This document shows positions 34,776 through 51,216 of a stretch of 64,000 bases of DNA, one piece after another. Source of the DNA: Endomychus coccineus (lineage: Eukaryota; Arthropoda; Insecta; Coleoptera; Endomychidae). The DNA lies in NCBI GenBank assembly GCA_958510875.1, contig OY294068.1, positions 77,106,633 to 77,170,632 of the forward strand, given 5' to 3'. The translations under genes and the position numbers were made by a program. Under the pieces are notes generated by a model. That model worked only from the letters and a program-made list of their open reading frames with translations. It was not told the DNA's origin and ran no database searches. Position 1 is the first letter of the stretch. The number at the start of each line of letters is the position of its first letter.

Positions 34776-35749
34776 ATGTTTGTGAATATTTGTATATGTT
34801 ATTATTAAATGAAAAATTCCTAAAATAGTAGTTAACCTTCTCTTATCCATAGTTATGAGTATACAATTAGTGAGCAATTCCTGGAATAACGGAAAAGGTT
34901 GTGAACGGACTAACAAATCTCGTATTATACTGAACTACATTCGACTCATTCAGTTTGACTTTCGGTACCAAAGAGTTCTATCTCTATGACATAGAACTCT
35001 TTGTTCGGTACTGTCTTTCGAGAGAAGAATAATGAAATTGAATATGTATTACATAAATGTGACAAATCGGATTGGCATTTTTTTCCCTCGAGGATATTAT
35101 CATTTTGTTCTATATGATGGTCTAGGCTTTTTCTTGTAAGGATATGACAGAATTGGGTTACTGTCCTTGGGTTTCCTGATAGAGTAAGCCGTTCTTCTAT
35201 TAATTTGAAGTGTATCGGAAACTCATAAGTAAGCTTCATTCAAAGAAACTAATGGACCATTATGCTATTTGCTGAGCTTGCTAGTGTTTACCTGAAATAA
35301 ATTAAAAATATTATGATTCCTAATTCAACATTGAATTCATGTGAAGTCGAATAATGCTCGTAGAATATTCATAATCATTAGTGATGCTGTGTACCTGTTT
35401 ACCTCAAATATGGATATGATATAGCTGTGAAAACAACTTTTTGTTATGGTGAAGAGAGAAATGGAAAAATAAGAGAACTGGGGTGAATGCAGATACGAGA
35501 AATGTTCAGAGCTTTCACTGCGAGACCCTGGTAGTCAAATTGTTAACTGTTGTCATTTCTACATAATTTCCAATTCGACATGCGTTACTTTTTCAAGTAT
35601 ATGGATTTGTGACCTACGATCAATAAAAGAAAGAGATTTTGGCACAGTCCAGACAAACACTGTTCTACCAACGGCACCTCAACATCGTTGAGGGTGCTCC
35701 GGTACGTATTCAAATCACCACTATCTTTCCCTACAATCAGCCAGATGGT

Positions 35750-37930
35750 TAGCGCACATAATGGCCCGTGAAACAGAACGAATAGCGTCGAGTATTCGGA
35801 CTGATCGCTCTACTCAAAAACGGATCACGGGACGACTTCGAATTTTTATGCCAGTAACTTTCGAACATCTAGTTTGTGTCAAAATTTTTATTGTATTGCA
35901 TTTACCGTTTGGCGGCTGTGCGAATACATTGTTTGTATTGTGCCATATAATCCGATTCAAGAGAAGACTTCATTCGCTATGCTCATTCCGTATCAACCAG
36001 AACTATCTCGCATACGGAAAATAGTGAAAATACATACATATGTTTAGTCCCTACTCCTATATTGTTAGAGTGAGAGAGAATTGTGTGCTAATCGTTACGG
36101 TGCCAACATTCTTCCTCAAATATAGGAAATCTGACCTGAGCGCATCTGCCAGACCATACATTCGCACCGAGTACCATGTTGTTATATCTAATGGGCTACT
36201 TGAATGTATGTTACTATACTGATTACTGACGAATCTACTGCAACATTTGATATGCCCGATGGATACATATATATATATATGCAGTCGCAGCCTCTTCTAG
36301 ACTTTTCATTCATCTTAAGAACTCTATAGACATCGTCATTTTTAACCGAAGGGTGAATCGGATGGAACGAATGCAATAAAGCTGATGTGTATGGATGCCA
36401 ACCGTCATTCCAAACTAGCAGATTGTCCGGTTGTCTGCTATTAAGGTGAGTAAACACGATGTGTATGGGCTAAAAGCGTCGTGTTTTCTCAGAGGCTGCC
36501 TAGTTGCTACTATTCACGAGTTGTAGTAGTTTCAAATATGATTCCAGATCCATTCTGAGGTGATTATATCAATCTCTTCTTTGATAGCGAATCTTTTATC
36601 CAATTCGAATAACTTTTCCTTTTTTTGGGAAGCTGCAGCCACTACCAACAAATGAATACGATTCATAACGGTAACCTGCTGAGAACTGAAACTGTTGCAT
36701 GTGTGCATCGTTCGACTTCATATATCGTTCCTATCAACTACCTGTCGGTCAAAACTTTCGGGAAAGAGATGTCCATTATAGGGCCCATTACATTCGCCGT
36801 ATAGTCCTCTTAAAAACGAGAATAGGACGCAGGTAAAATAGAATTATTAAATGATACATCAAGGATCAATATATTTGAAGTAGACAAAGTTTTGGTTGAA
36901 CAGTTGAACAGCTCGTCACTGGAACGAGGCTTGATCAGTAACTTCATCATCCGCTTCGTTCTACTAATGATCTCATGAGAAGAGCGGAACAGCTGTCTGG
37001 CACTAATACATGTGTTGTGATTGTTCAACCTGGAAAAGCAAAGTATTGTTCATTGATTATAACAGGAGATGTATTTGTATTTTATTTTGCAAGGTATTGA
37101 AATGAAGTGAGGTTGTAATTCTGATCGTTCAAAACATATATTTCATCAAACTATAATAGAAATAATTTTCTGAAAATAACCCAGAAGTGGAGTGAATTTT
37201 ACTCAACAAAACTTGTATTCTATAACTCATTATATATAGGTACAGTATAAAGCATTGAATAATAATAAGATCTATTTGTAATGAATGCTGCTTAATTACA
37301 TAACTATGCGTGAACATAGAATGTCACGACCTCTGCCGTCCTACTCGTTGCACTGATGAGTTCACGAGAGAGCAAAACAGCTGTATGGAACTCATAAATG
37401 TGTCAATATTTGACCTTGAGAAACCTTAACTCAGTTTAACGTATACTCCATCGTTCGTTTTGAATCACAGATCCAAAGCTTCAATTATTTCGTTATATTT
37501 TACACATTGTTCTAGAATTTATGAGAAATCTATTGATGAATAGACAAATAGGCTGTTTAAAGATAGTTCTGCAAGACCTGTAATTCTCTTGACTTTGGTA
37601 TATTCAAAAAAAATCCACCTTATGGGACCTCTCCACACACAGATGGTGGTTTCATATTATTTATAGCAGCCGATCCACAATTGACGAAAATAACTTATAG
37701 TTTATCTTTTCATTTTCATCATTATCTTCAGTAACCAGACGTCTTTATGAATGTGTTGAAAGAATTTGAAATTCATATTTCATCTCCAAATGTTGTTCGT
37801 AAATGAATGTGTATAATATGACGTAGATCTCTATAATTAACGATGATTCTTGACTCAGGTATGAAGTTTAGGTGAAAATCATCAAAAGATGTTTGAAAAT
37901 TGATTCACGTCACCAAAATGTGGAATTACC
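35750..37930. other. Spacer between array genes 1 and 2, left part
   Basis: No gene. The sequence is paralogous to the spacers after array genes 2 and 3 (for example the blocks at 35803, 36083 and 36530), so it belongs to the duplicated unit. Short ORFs here are not conserved between units. Confidence 0.7.
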
Positions 37931-37931
37931 G

Positions 37932-38062
37932 AATTTCAATAAAAAACGGAACATCGCAACAATGAACGAAACATGAATAATTGAAAATGTTTCAAATGTA
38001 ATGTGTTACATTTTCAATTATTCGTGTTTCGTTAGTTGTTGCGTTACATTTTGATTGAAATT
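37932..38062. repeat. Small MITE-like hairpin
   Basis: The inverted-repeat arms 37932-37990 and 38006-38062 share blocks such as GAATAATTGAAAATGT and ACGAAAC with few mismatches, around a 15-nt loop. It is present only in this unit. Confidence 0.75.
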
Positions 38063-38095
38063 AAATCGATAAAGACACTCAGTGCTTAGTGCAAT

Positions 38096-38335
38096 TAGAG
38101 TAGAGTAGAGTAGAGTAGATTTATTCATGTTAAAAAATACAACATAAGCATTATACATTCGTCAAAATTAAAATTCTAAAACATACAAATCATTATGATA
38201 AATGAACATTGAAAATACATTTTAAAATTTGAAGTACATAAAATCTGAATATTAAATATAATGACAAATGAGAAATGATGCTATTTAATATTTTAACCTA
38301 AATATTTAAAATTTCGCAGTAGTAAATGGTAGTAT
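38096..38335 (-). mobile_element. Probable LINE 3'-tail fragment
   Basis: It begins with AGAGT pentamers (about 38096-38118, an ACTCT-repeat tail read on the minus strand) followed by about 220 bp with no counterpart in the other units. Unit homology resumes at about 38338. A short-repeat tail next to a 5'-truncated body is typical of non-LTR insertions, but no coding sequence remains. Confidence 0.5.
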
Positions 38336-40655
38336 AATGACCAAAGGGACTGTCCTAATGAGTAGAGATTCAGATCGTTCTTATCCAATAATATAATTAA
38401 AAAAAACAGGTTGTTGTTGTAAAGATTAAAATCTAATAGCGGAGTGTGAAAAAACTATTTAATTATCTAGTGAAAGATTACAGTACACATATTCATTTAT
38501 TTCTGAGTATTCCAAATTATATAATAGCCTACTGTTATTCAACACTTGAAAGAATTCAAAATTTTGTTTAAATTGGGGGACCGTCACTAAAAACTGTTTG
38601 GGATAAGGAGCGGTAACTTTGTTATTTCTAATTTTCAGAAATGTGCACTCACTCGACTAGAGTATGACTGATTACTTCGACACACTTGGAAGCTTGGACA
38701 AGATCTACAATATAACTTGTATACTCCAGATTTCTCCCCGTTTTCTGACTTAACTTTGATATTTTACAAATGTTGACCTAACGTGTTAGTACTTTCGAAA
38801 AGAGTTGTGGAATTCATAATGATAAATTTACCTTTTATATCATTCGTGATTTTACCAAACAATGCAATGCTTCTACAATTTTCCGATTCATTTAGATTCA
38901 GAAAGCGTATTTTTAATAGCTGTCTGTTTTAAAATATTGTAATAAATGTTTAGTACAGGTCATTTCCAATATTCAAAAAGAAAATCTTTGTTATGAAATT
39001 AAAAGTTCAAGTAAAATTGAAATATCTAAAAGTGAAGAACATCCAGGGGTTGCCACATGTTCTCAATAACAAATGTAGCTTGAGAAAAGTAGAGGAATAG
39101 CTAAAATAAATATACGGTAATTCACACTCTCTTCAACGAAGGTGATATAATACAATAGCTGATATGGTTGAGAGGGTTGCAATAAGTTCACAAAAGTTTG
39201 GTTGGGTAGGAAATCATAAGCCGGTCAAGATGAATAATCAATATAGGACGAGAAACTAATGGGCAGCTACATGTTAAATCTCAATGTCCACCATCTGGAG
39301 ATGTTTAATGTACATACAAATCAGTTAGTGATATTCAGAAACGGACAGAAGATTTAGAAATCCCCACCGAAAACATTCTGAACTAGAGACCTCCAGATAG
39401 AAATCTTATTGCTTATTGATCAAACAATTCAAGGATCCTTTTCCGAATTGTAGATTGGTTCTTGAAAAAAAGGACTAATTACAAATACTAGGGATAATGC
39501 CTAAAACCTTCAGTTATATTTTCTAGCTTAAACTAGTCTGTTGAAAAATCACGTGACACTTTATTTCAATTAATTTAATTCGATAGTTTCTTCAGAGTGT
39601 TTTTGGTAAGAAGGGTGGATTTCGCTTAATCAGAGTTGTTTCAGATTTTTGATCGAAGTTGTTGTTCTCAGTTTTTATTCAAGTTAAGTTCAATTATACT
39701 TTCTAACCATTTCATTCATTTTCGATCCCCTAGGTTCATCCTGGTTGGGTATCAATTTGATAATCTCAGTTTCATTTCTCTTTTAGTTAATTTAGATTAT
39801 GTAGGTATGTTATTTGAGTATAGATTTTGATTTTATTATTATTATATTAATTTTTTCATTATCTTTTATTATTATCATTATCATTTAATTGTTATTTTTA
39901 TCATTCAATTTTATTATTTTTGTTGAGTACGAGCCCATCTGATCAATATTAGCATTTGCCCCTTCCACTTACATTCCAGTGTGTTGAAATCTTAAGTGTT
40001 TTGTGAAAGAAACGTGTCAATGATATTTTTCACTTTTGTTCTGGCCAATCAATGATTGGGATCGAACTCCAACGTGTCATGGTTCTCTAAATTGAATGGC
40101 CACGCTGTTGATAAATTAATAGATTGAGGCTTGGGAATAATATAAATTCCTTAAGTGAAGTTTTATAGAGATTCATCAATAAAGTACAATGTTACAATAT
40201 CAAATATCCTGGAAATGTTGGGCTGAAATGGAATTTACACAGTATGTAGACCATACTATGTCATGTAAGCTACCTGGATCGCATATCATTGAGTCAGTTC
40301 GCTTGGCCATTATCTGATTATGTACATGTAGCTAGTAACACCTTTGTGGGTTTAAGAATATCATATGTTCATCTGAAAAACCCACTGTGTGGCAAAACGT
40401 GTTGTGTTTTCTTTTATTTCGAAACTTTTTTACATTGCAGTGTTCATTCGTAATATAATAGATTCCCAACATATAAAGATCAGTTCATACCCAAAATTGG
40501 TAGGTAAATTATTCATCGATGATCTCTTTCGTCGCTGTCTAATGCTTGAGACGAATGAAAAACGCTTTTAGATTTTTAGCTCAAACTGCTGCCAGAAAAC
40601 TAGTAATACTGGGAATCTTTAAGACAATCGTTGTACAATAAAACTCGTGAAGCGT
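38336..40655. other. Spacer between array genes 1 and 2, right part
   Basis: Duplicated-unit DNA (compare 50170-51216 and 61035-61859) with an extra AT-rich segment at about 39000-40190 that has no match in the other spacers I compared. No gene is supported. A weak hairpin motif CTGAAAAACCCACTGTGTGG lies at 40373-40392. Confidence 0.6.
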
Positions 40656-40791
40656 AAGGTCAATTGTAAACTCAGTGATGATATGCAAATGTAACATTTG
40701 GATCTTCAACGGATGAATACCAAACCAACTATTCATATGCATAACTTGAAAGGTGTATAAATACCTCGGATTCACATTTCAGATGATCAGT
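40656..40791 (+). promoter_or_regulatory. Promoter of the second array gene
   Basis: AAGGTCA (40656-40662), octamer ATGCAAAT (40683-40690), TATAAATA (40756-40763) and TCAGT (40787-40791). Spacing is the same as in genes 3 and 4. Confidence 0.75.
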
Positions 40792-40817
40792 TACAAGTTG
40801 CAATACAACAATTCAAC

Positions 40818-43478
40818 ATGTCTTTTCTTGTAAGTATGGTGGATAACAATGCTTATTCAAAAATATTTTTCAAATAGAAATAAAAATACGATGTTAATAA
40901 TGGTTAACTCAGAACTTCTTCCAAAATTCTTCATATTCACAAAAAATAAAGTCACTATGGTTTTACCACTCAGTAACTTTTTTATTGGCGTACTTAATTC
41001 ATCGCCCACTACCATTAAATTCCAATATAGTTGAGACCAAGTCGACTAATTTTGACCTATGATAGAAATTATGTTGAAATGGATGTCGTATAATTGAATT
41101 TGGATGTTCCTTATCCAAATATCAAGTTCAATCGATATCAAATATTCACAAGAAATAAGACCTTATTCAGTGTACATCACACTCTATTCAAGGTTCAATG
41201 AATTTCAATATTTACAAAATGAATATAAATTTTCAATGTGAGGCTAATTCTAAATGAATTGTTCCCATGAAATCTGATGTTCGGAAATATTCTAATTGCA
41301 TATCCACTACTGTGAGAAAGACTTCTTATTTGAAGGTAACTAAAAATTAGAACATTTCGTTACTATAACCAAGCATGTTGGGTTACCCTTTGTCAAGAAT
41401 TTGGTAATCATAACTCGACATCCACCGCAACAATGGAACAATATGAAAGTCTCTCACAAAATCGGAGATGTCAAATAAAAATCAAAATATCAGAGCTGGT
41501 AATTCATTGAATAGAACATGGCACTTGTCATGTGGCTCGTATGTTAACAGAGGATTCAATAAGTTCTATTTGAACGTTATAGAGAAAATAGGTGGAATTT
41601 GAACATTTGTGGTATGACGTTTCCGGATATGCGCAGCTGATCTCAAAGACATGAAACATGCATACACTTCCCGTTATACCGGAAGTCGACTCAAACTTTC
41701 CAGTTTTAAATAGAACAATCCTGCCCTTGCAAATTTTTCCATGCAAAACAGAGGTTCGGTACATAATACGATTTCTAGACATGGCCGTCCAATTTAACGC
41801 CTCGTATCTTATTACTTAATGGATATTAGAACGTTTTTGAGCAGTCTTTACATATATGACCCTGTACTTGAATCACTTTATAAAAGAAATTTGTGAATTG
41901 AATCGAATTATATTATTTCCAAAACAATAAGACAAAAATAATTCAAATGTATACTAGTTATTTAGATATAATACTTTAATACTCCAAATTGGAGTCTCTT
42001 TTGTGATAAAAATAGGTACAAGGTAGTAAAACTACTTTATTGAAAGGATCCCCAAGAGCAGCTTTAACGTGATATATTATAATGTAGTGTTCTATTTAAG
42101 ATGAGAAAGTAAGAGTCTAATTATGTTATAACCGGATGTTTCGGATTGATCTAATTATGTTAGATCAATTTTGCATATCCAAAATGACATATTACAAATT
42201 TTCAGATTATATTTAGTCCTTCTGAAACGTCTAATTTGGAAATGGCACGGAATTACTCTGCATGGTTTCGTTATTCACGTCTACTTCATAATTTTAGGAT
42301 CTCAATAATTTATTTATTATTCATATTCAGACCATATTACTGTGCAGTTAATATGATCATCAATGAACCGTATCAAATGAGAAACATGTGTTCAACACCT
42401 CTCAAGAATTGATCGGACATGGGAAAGATATAATCAAATTAATTATATGTTGGAGGAGGAAGCTAGTCTTTCTAGCGGAATTCGGGAGATGGCCACAATG
42501 TACTGCTAGAATGCCAACTCATCAATGGCTGGTATGATGTTGGTGGTATTTGATGTTATTATCGAACCGAAAGTTTATTTCATGTACAACTTCCCGTATC
42601 GTTTGAATTCATGATTTCAGTAGTCGCAAAGACACCTTTTCACCTTAAATATTTATTTCATATTTCCTATACAGAAATTGATTTCAAAATGATCAAAGTT
42701 AATTAACAAGTTAGAATGAATAACAACCGAAACATTATCTTCTGAACTACTTCCTATAATGCTGTAGTCGAACAAGGTAAGAATATATTGTCAAACGATA
42801 TTTAAATGCATTCGTGTCAGAAGAATTCTATTGTTTTGATTTCGATGTGAACTGCAAAGGTTTACCCTTAGAATACTACATTGTTTATCAAACATTCTTC
42901 AGTTAAAAATATCAAGGTAATTTTCCATAAAATAGGTTTCTTTATTTCAGATCGTAGTTCTTGCGACCATCTTGGCAACATGCAGTTCTGCTATAATCCC
43001 TCCTGGTTATGGTGCACCACTCATCAATGGATATGGAGGTCATATTGCATCACCTTTGATTAGACATCAATTAGCAGAAGAATATGCACCAGCACACTAC
43101 AACTTTGATTACTCTGTGAACGATCCCATAACCGGAGATAGTAAAGACCAAGCTGAAACTCGCGTGGGAGATGATGTTCAAGGACATTACTCTGTCGTCG
43201 AAGCTGATGGCACCAAGAGAATTGTTGAATATACAGCTGGTGTCCAAGGTTTCAATGCGGTTGTACACAAAGAACCTCTTGGATCACCAGTAGGCCATGT
43301 AGCGAGAATCGCTCCCAGCCCACTTGTATCTGCACTTTCATATGGAGCAGGTTTAGGATCACCATACAGCCATCCTGCTTTGACCGGCCCCTACAATCAG
43401 TTAGGTTATGGACATCCTGCTTACAGAACTCCTTTTGCTGCTAGCCCAGTAGCCCGAAGCCCATTCGGACTTTATTAG
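40818..43478 (+). CDS. RR-2 cuticular protein, array gene 2
   Basis: Exon 1 is 40818-40829 (MSFL, donor GTAAGT). The intron is 2121 nt. Exon 2 is 42951-43478 (acceptor TTTCAG). The product has 179 residues, with signal peptide 1-18, an RR-2 domain at about 48-113, and the same Gly/Pro/Tyr/His-rich flanks as gene 1. Copy-specific residues include Gln-44 in RHQLAEE, Val in [10 protein letters not shown], and [14 protein letters not shown] is at 43507-43512. The coding exon is much better conserved between copies than the introns, which argues for function. Predicted role: secreted chitin-binding structural protein of cuticle. Confidence 0.95.
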
Positions 43479-43519
43479 ATGCTTCTGAATCTTTGTAAAT
43501 GTTATTAATAAATGAAAAA

Positions 43520-46448
<2,929 letters not shown>

Positions 46449-46901
46449 GTAGAACCCAACGAACTCGGAGATTTTATAAGTGAGTATCACCTTAATCAAT
46501 AATAATGTTTATATAAATTAATTTTATTAGCAAGAAGGGCACAACAAAGCAATTGAGGGGCTTGGAAAAATTGTATCAAGAAGTGTAGTTAGTAATATTG
46601 TGAGATTTCCAGTTTGTGGCTCATTCTAAATATAATTTTACATAATTTCTACTGGCTAGCAAGAAGTCTGTATATATTTCCGTGGTCTGCTTCAGGAAAC
46701 ATTCACATAATATCACTATTACAATTTATTCTTTCTCCCAATTGTGCCTACATTTACTATGCCAATAAAATTTTTAGCGTTTATTGTTATATACTGTATA
46801 GTAGAACATTTTTATGTTTTAATCAATATTACAATCTTATAGCCAATCAATATTACAAGCTTATGCCAGTACTCGTGATTCATTTGCTTGATTTTCGTTA
46901 G

Positions 46902-47492
46902 ATTTCCATCAAACCAAGCCTCAAAGGAAATATGGTGCAACAGCTTGGCATTAGATGTCGAAGCAGTAAAAAGATCACATTTGGTATGTTCTGACCATTT
47001 TTCTGAAAGTGACTTTGTAACTAGGCCAGGCGGCAGGAAAAACCTTAAAGGTGGTGCTTCGCCAGCATTCGCCAGTACAAGTCGCCTACATATTTACCCC
47101 GAGTAAGTAATTCCAGATATGTTGGGATGAAACATGGTAGTAATAATTGCAAACTGTTTCAGACATGATGAAGACGACAAAGAGAATATTGATGTTTCAG
47201 CACCTAAAAGGTAAAATGTTTAATTAAGAGCATAGCAGTTTTACTAATATATGGTTTTATTCATTTTAGAGCGAAACTTTCAGAATGTGAATATGCGTCA
47301 ACATCTATGACCAAAAGCAGCGTTTGGTTTGCACCAGCTAATGAGGATATCAGGGTTAGTAGTAATGAGGAGCCAGAATCGGATACCTATTCTGAGAAAA
47401 AATCGGTTATAGCTGTACCATTAGCAAGGTCTTCATCAACAACTTCCAGTAGTTCCAGTAATCCAAAAGAAAGGAGGAAAAGGAAATATTAA
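46902..47492 (+). CDS. THAP-domain protein, partial (5' exon not found)
   Basis: Three exons splice in frame: 46902-47102 (acceptor TTCGTTAG, donor GTAAGT), 47163-47210 (acceptor TGTTTCAG, donor GTAAAA) and 47270-47492 (acceptor CATTTTAG, stop TAA). Together they give about 156 residues. The first carries the C-terminal two-thirds of a THAP DNA-binding domain: FPSNQASKEIWCNSLAL (conserved FP and Trp), VCSDHFSESDF (the Cys-X2-His zinc pair), and GGASPAF at the place of the AVPTIF box. The next exons encode an acidic patch (EHDEDDKENID), a basic patch, and a Ser-rich tail ending KERRKRKY. The exon with the first Cys pair was not found. In P elements this domain recognises element ends; the lack of a catalytic part makes this resemble truncated repressor-type products, which is inference. 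It could also be a decaying pseudogene. Confidence 0.7.
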
Positions 47493-47949
47493 CAAATAGT
47501 AGGAGCAGTAGTTCCACAAAAGTAAGTTTATAATACTGTATATAATTCTGCTGAAACTGGCCACCTGTAGTATTACAAAAAATATCTCACAGTATGAATA
47601 CATCATGAGACAAAGAGAATTACTGCCACGGAATATAAAGTCCGCAGTGTATTAACAAAGCAAGTGCTATTTTCACATCAATGATATTTGATGTTTGAAT
47701 ATAGTGAGTTTTAAATCTAATTTTTATGTGTATTGGTTATGTATCTAGTAAAAATAACACCATTTTTTTTGTAACATTCTCCCAACAATTTTTAATGTTG
47801 TCATTTAGGAGGTGTTGTTATTTGTTAAGGCAGGTAATGTGTTATTTTATTAATCTAGATTACATATCCTCAGTAAAATATAATCTGAGGAACAATATCA
47901 CCGCATATACAAATGTACTAAAATTATTAACAATAATTTTAATCTGTGA

Positions 47950-48175
47950 ATAAGTGAAAATTGTTCATATTTATCCTCATAAATTAACATGTGGAGAATT
48001 ACATTTTCTGCAAAACAAAATTTATCAATATACTTTTTAATTTTATAATACATTGTCAGTATGAATAAGTTGAAATTGTTTATATTCTCATAAATCAACA
48101 TGTGAGAATTATATTTTCTGCAAAACAAAATTTAACAATATACTTTATACGTTTATAATACATCGTCAGTATGTT
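47950..48175. repeat. Tandem repeat of about 115 bp inside the P-like element
   Basis: Two diverged copies (start about 47950 and 48066) share TTCTGCAAAACAAAATTTA and ATTTTATAATACAT-type blocks, with a further weak relative near 48480-48600. Confidence 0.75.
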
Positions 48176-49570
48176 TCCAGTTTTATATGATGTTTGGATA
48201 TACTGCTTTTAGTTTTAGTTGAAATCTAATTTTCATATGCTCTGATATCTTTGTTATAATGTATTAAAATGGTTCTTTTTTCAGTGAAAATTATAAATAC
48301 TCAAATATTGTCGTTGAAGAGGTTGCTTGTAATACCAAGGAAGGGCAACAGATTGATTAAATTATTTATTTATCTTTTTGATATCGTAGATTAGATATCC
48401 CCCTGAAACATGTTTTAAAGAATGTACTAATGACTTACTAGAATTTACAGGAACAATAAATTGTTAATATTTATTATTAATACGTCAACATTTTTATAAT
48501 TATATTTTCCGCAAGTAAACTTTTCAACAATATACAATATACTTTCTCACATAAATAAATTGACAATTTTTTATTTAAATAAAACGTTTACAATTTTAAT
48601 AAAACTTTTCTTACTTGTATGTTCCCCATTCATATTGTTAGTTATATACCATCTTACATCGTGAAATCAAGAAAATCAACGCATATTTTGCTCCCACCTC
48701 ATAGTCCGATTATTGGAAATGCTTCCTGACAATACGGATAAAATAAAAGCAAAAATGCTATAGTGGCGATAAACCTACTGTACTTCAACATCAGTAGACA
48801 GAATAGAATAAAAGTATATAATCATGTTAAACATCTTTCGAAAGTTTTTGTTCATGAAATTTTCCATATAGGGCCCAACAATGGATTTTGTATGAATAAA
48901 CTTATACAGATATGATTTGAAACCAAATGATAGGTTGATGTAGTGGTGAAAACAGTGAAACTATTATTGTATTGCAATATAAATTAAATAATTGTGATCT
49001 AATAATGTCCTCGATAGAAACAAATGTTTTCACTGGTTAAGAATATATAAAAATATACTTAATTGCCCAGATGTAGATGAACAAAGTGATAAGCAGCTCA
49101 TAGTCTGCGCTTCAATATAGTTACTTGCACGCACACATAAATCGGTGAATGGCAATCACCAAAAGAAGAAACGACCATATAAATTGCTATTATACAAATG
49201 TGGTCAGTAAGTGAATCAGTTTAATTGCCAAAATACCAGTCTTTTTCTGTAAAACATGGAAGAAACCCACATTTGTCATTAACATTCTTCTATGTCTACA
49301 GCTACACTGTTAATATTGGTTATAAAGATTTTATTTTTGATGTTTTAACAGTTTAAAAAAAACGTACCTTACTGCCTTATAAATAGTACGCCCGTGGCGT
49401 GGGGTACCCTGGAAATCTGTTTAAAATATCCTATTCAATACACGCCTATGCCGTGGGGTACTATTCCTCTATCTGTACTGGATTTCTACACGTCATGTTG
49501 GCGATACAAAATTCCCGTAGTTACGAATAGACTGACTAACTCTAGTATATCCGAGTTCGTTGGTAGAACC

Positions 49571-51216
49571 CTATCCTTATTTTCATCTCCCTGGAAACTT
49601 GAACAATTAGTAGTTCTCATTCCAAGCATACACTCAAAAACGCGAGACGTAGCAAGTTTTGCATAGTGACTTTTACACTATGACATGCGGTAAATATGAA
49701 ATATATTAATTTTCTGAATACATATCTTTGTAATATTTTAATACGATCAACATGCCTCGGAATCACAAGCAATGTCTTCTAGTGGCATTGTTTAGCAGGT
49801 AGTATTCAATATTCAAACTATAAGTCAAAGGTAGTACACAACTACTGCACTCAACTGAGAAAGGCGCGGATAATGAAATACCCACATATTTCCGAAGGAA
49901 TTAGCTCATAAGGTAAAATGGAATAAATATATTCCTCCCTTGGCCATCATGTGACTATACCAGTTCTCAAATACGTTTTGATTCACTTAGTTGAACTTAA
50001 TCTGTTTTAATATTATCTAGCTATAAATTATTAGGTAAATTACGAATGAATACTACATTGGACAATACACTCTAGAAAAAATTCTGTCGCGAAGTGGCAG
50101 CTTCGAATGAATAGGTACTTGCACTAAGGAATATATTACCAGCTGTGTGTACATGAAAAAATAATAAGCAAAGTAGCTCCTTTAATGAGCAAAGGTTCAG
50201 ATCGTTCTCATCTAACTTTTTAATTATAAGAAAACAGGTTGTCCATACTAAAAGACTAAAATCTAATAGTTGATAGTGAAATATCCATCCGATTATTAAG
50301 TGAAATATTATTGCGCTTATATTTATTGAATTCTGAGTATTCCAAGTTGTATGAAATCTTTACTCGACACATGAAAAATTTGATTAAATTGGTGGACAAT
50401 GTTTGGCATAATGAGAGTTAACTTTGTTATTTCTAATCTTCATAAATGTGCACCCACTCTACAAAAGAAAAACCTTCCACTTTGACCCACTTAAAAGCTT
50501 GGACAAGATCCACTTTTTAACTTATAGACTCTAGATTACACTCCGTTTTCTAAATTAGCTTTGTTATTTTTCAAACGTTGACATAATGTGTTAGTTCTTT
50601 CGAAAGAAGTAGTTGAATTGACATTGGTAAATTTACGTTTCATGTCATTCGAGATTTTACCAATGTATGTAACGCTTTCTATAATTTTCCGATTCATTTA
50701 GAACAAGAGAGCATGTTTTTATTAGCTGTCTGTGTTATAATATTTAACAGCCTGGAAATGTTAGACCGAGAATAGCATTTACACAGTCTGCAGACCATAC
50801 TATGACATGTAAGCTACCGGGGTCGCAAATCACATTTTGTCAGTCCGCTTGATCATTATCTGATTATGTAACGTACCTAGTAACACAATTCTAGGCTCAA
50901 GTATACCATCTGTCCATCTGAAGAAGCCACTGCGTGGCGAAACGTGTGGTGATTTTTCTCATTTTATTATAAAAATATATTTTGGAACTTTTTTTACAGT
51001 GTAGTGTTCATTCGTAATATAATTTCCAACAAATAAAGATCAGTTCATACCCAAAATTGGCTAGTAAATCATTTATTGATGCTCTATTTAGCCGGGGTCT
51101 ACTTGTTTGAGACGAATAAAGAATGTTCTTGGATTTACAGTTCAATATACAGCCAGAAAACTAGTAATACTGGGAATCTTTACGATAATCATTCTACTAT
51201 AAAATTCGTGCAGCAT
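49571..51216. other. Spacer before array gene 3
   Basis: Duplicated-unit DNA paralogous to 58890-59280 and 60890-61859, gene-free. It holds the uninterrupted versions of two LINE insertion sites (near 50013 and 50491). A hairpin motif, CTGAAGAAGCCACTGCGTGG followed by CGAAA, lies at 50918-50942. Confidence 0.7.

Larger units (their letters stand above)
46449..49570 (+). mobile_element. P-superfamily-like DNA transposon with THAP gene
   Basis: A 3106-bp element (46457-49562) flanked by the 8-bp target duplication GTAGAACC (46449-46456 and 49563-49570). The termini are inverted: CAACGAACTCGGA at the left, and TCCGAGTTCGTTG with one differing base just inside it at the right. The gene-3 spacer supplies the empty site (AACGTAGATAATTATACTC near 58885). 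Ends starting CA, an 8-bp duplication and an encoded THAP domain all fit the P superfamily (family knowledge). No catalytic transposase region was seen, so it is probably an internally deleted, non-autonomous copy. hAT-like elements also make 8-bp duplications, but THAP favours P. Confidence 0.82.

Noticed and set aside
47726..47953. 75-residue ORF inside the P-like element as a transposase exon
   Set aside because: No similarity to transposase motifs and no fitting splice sites.
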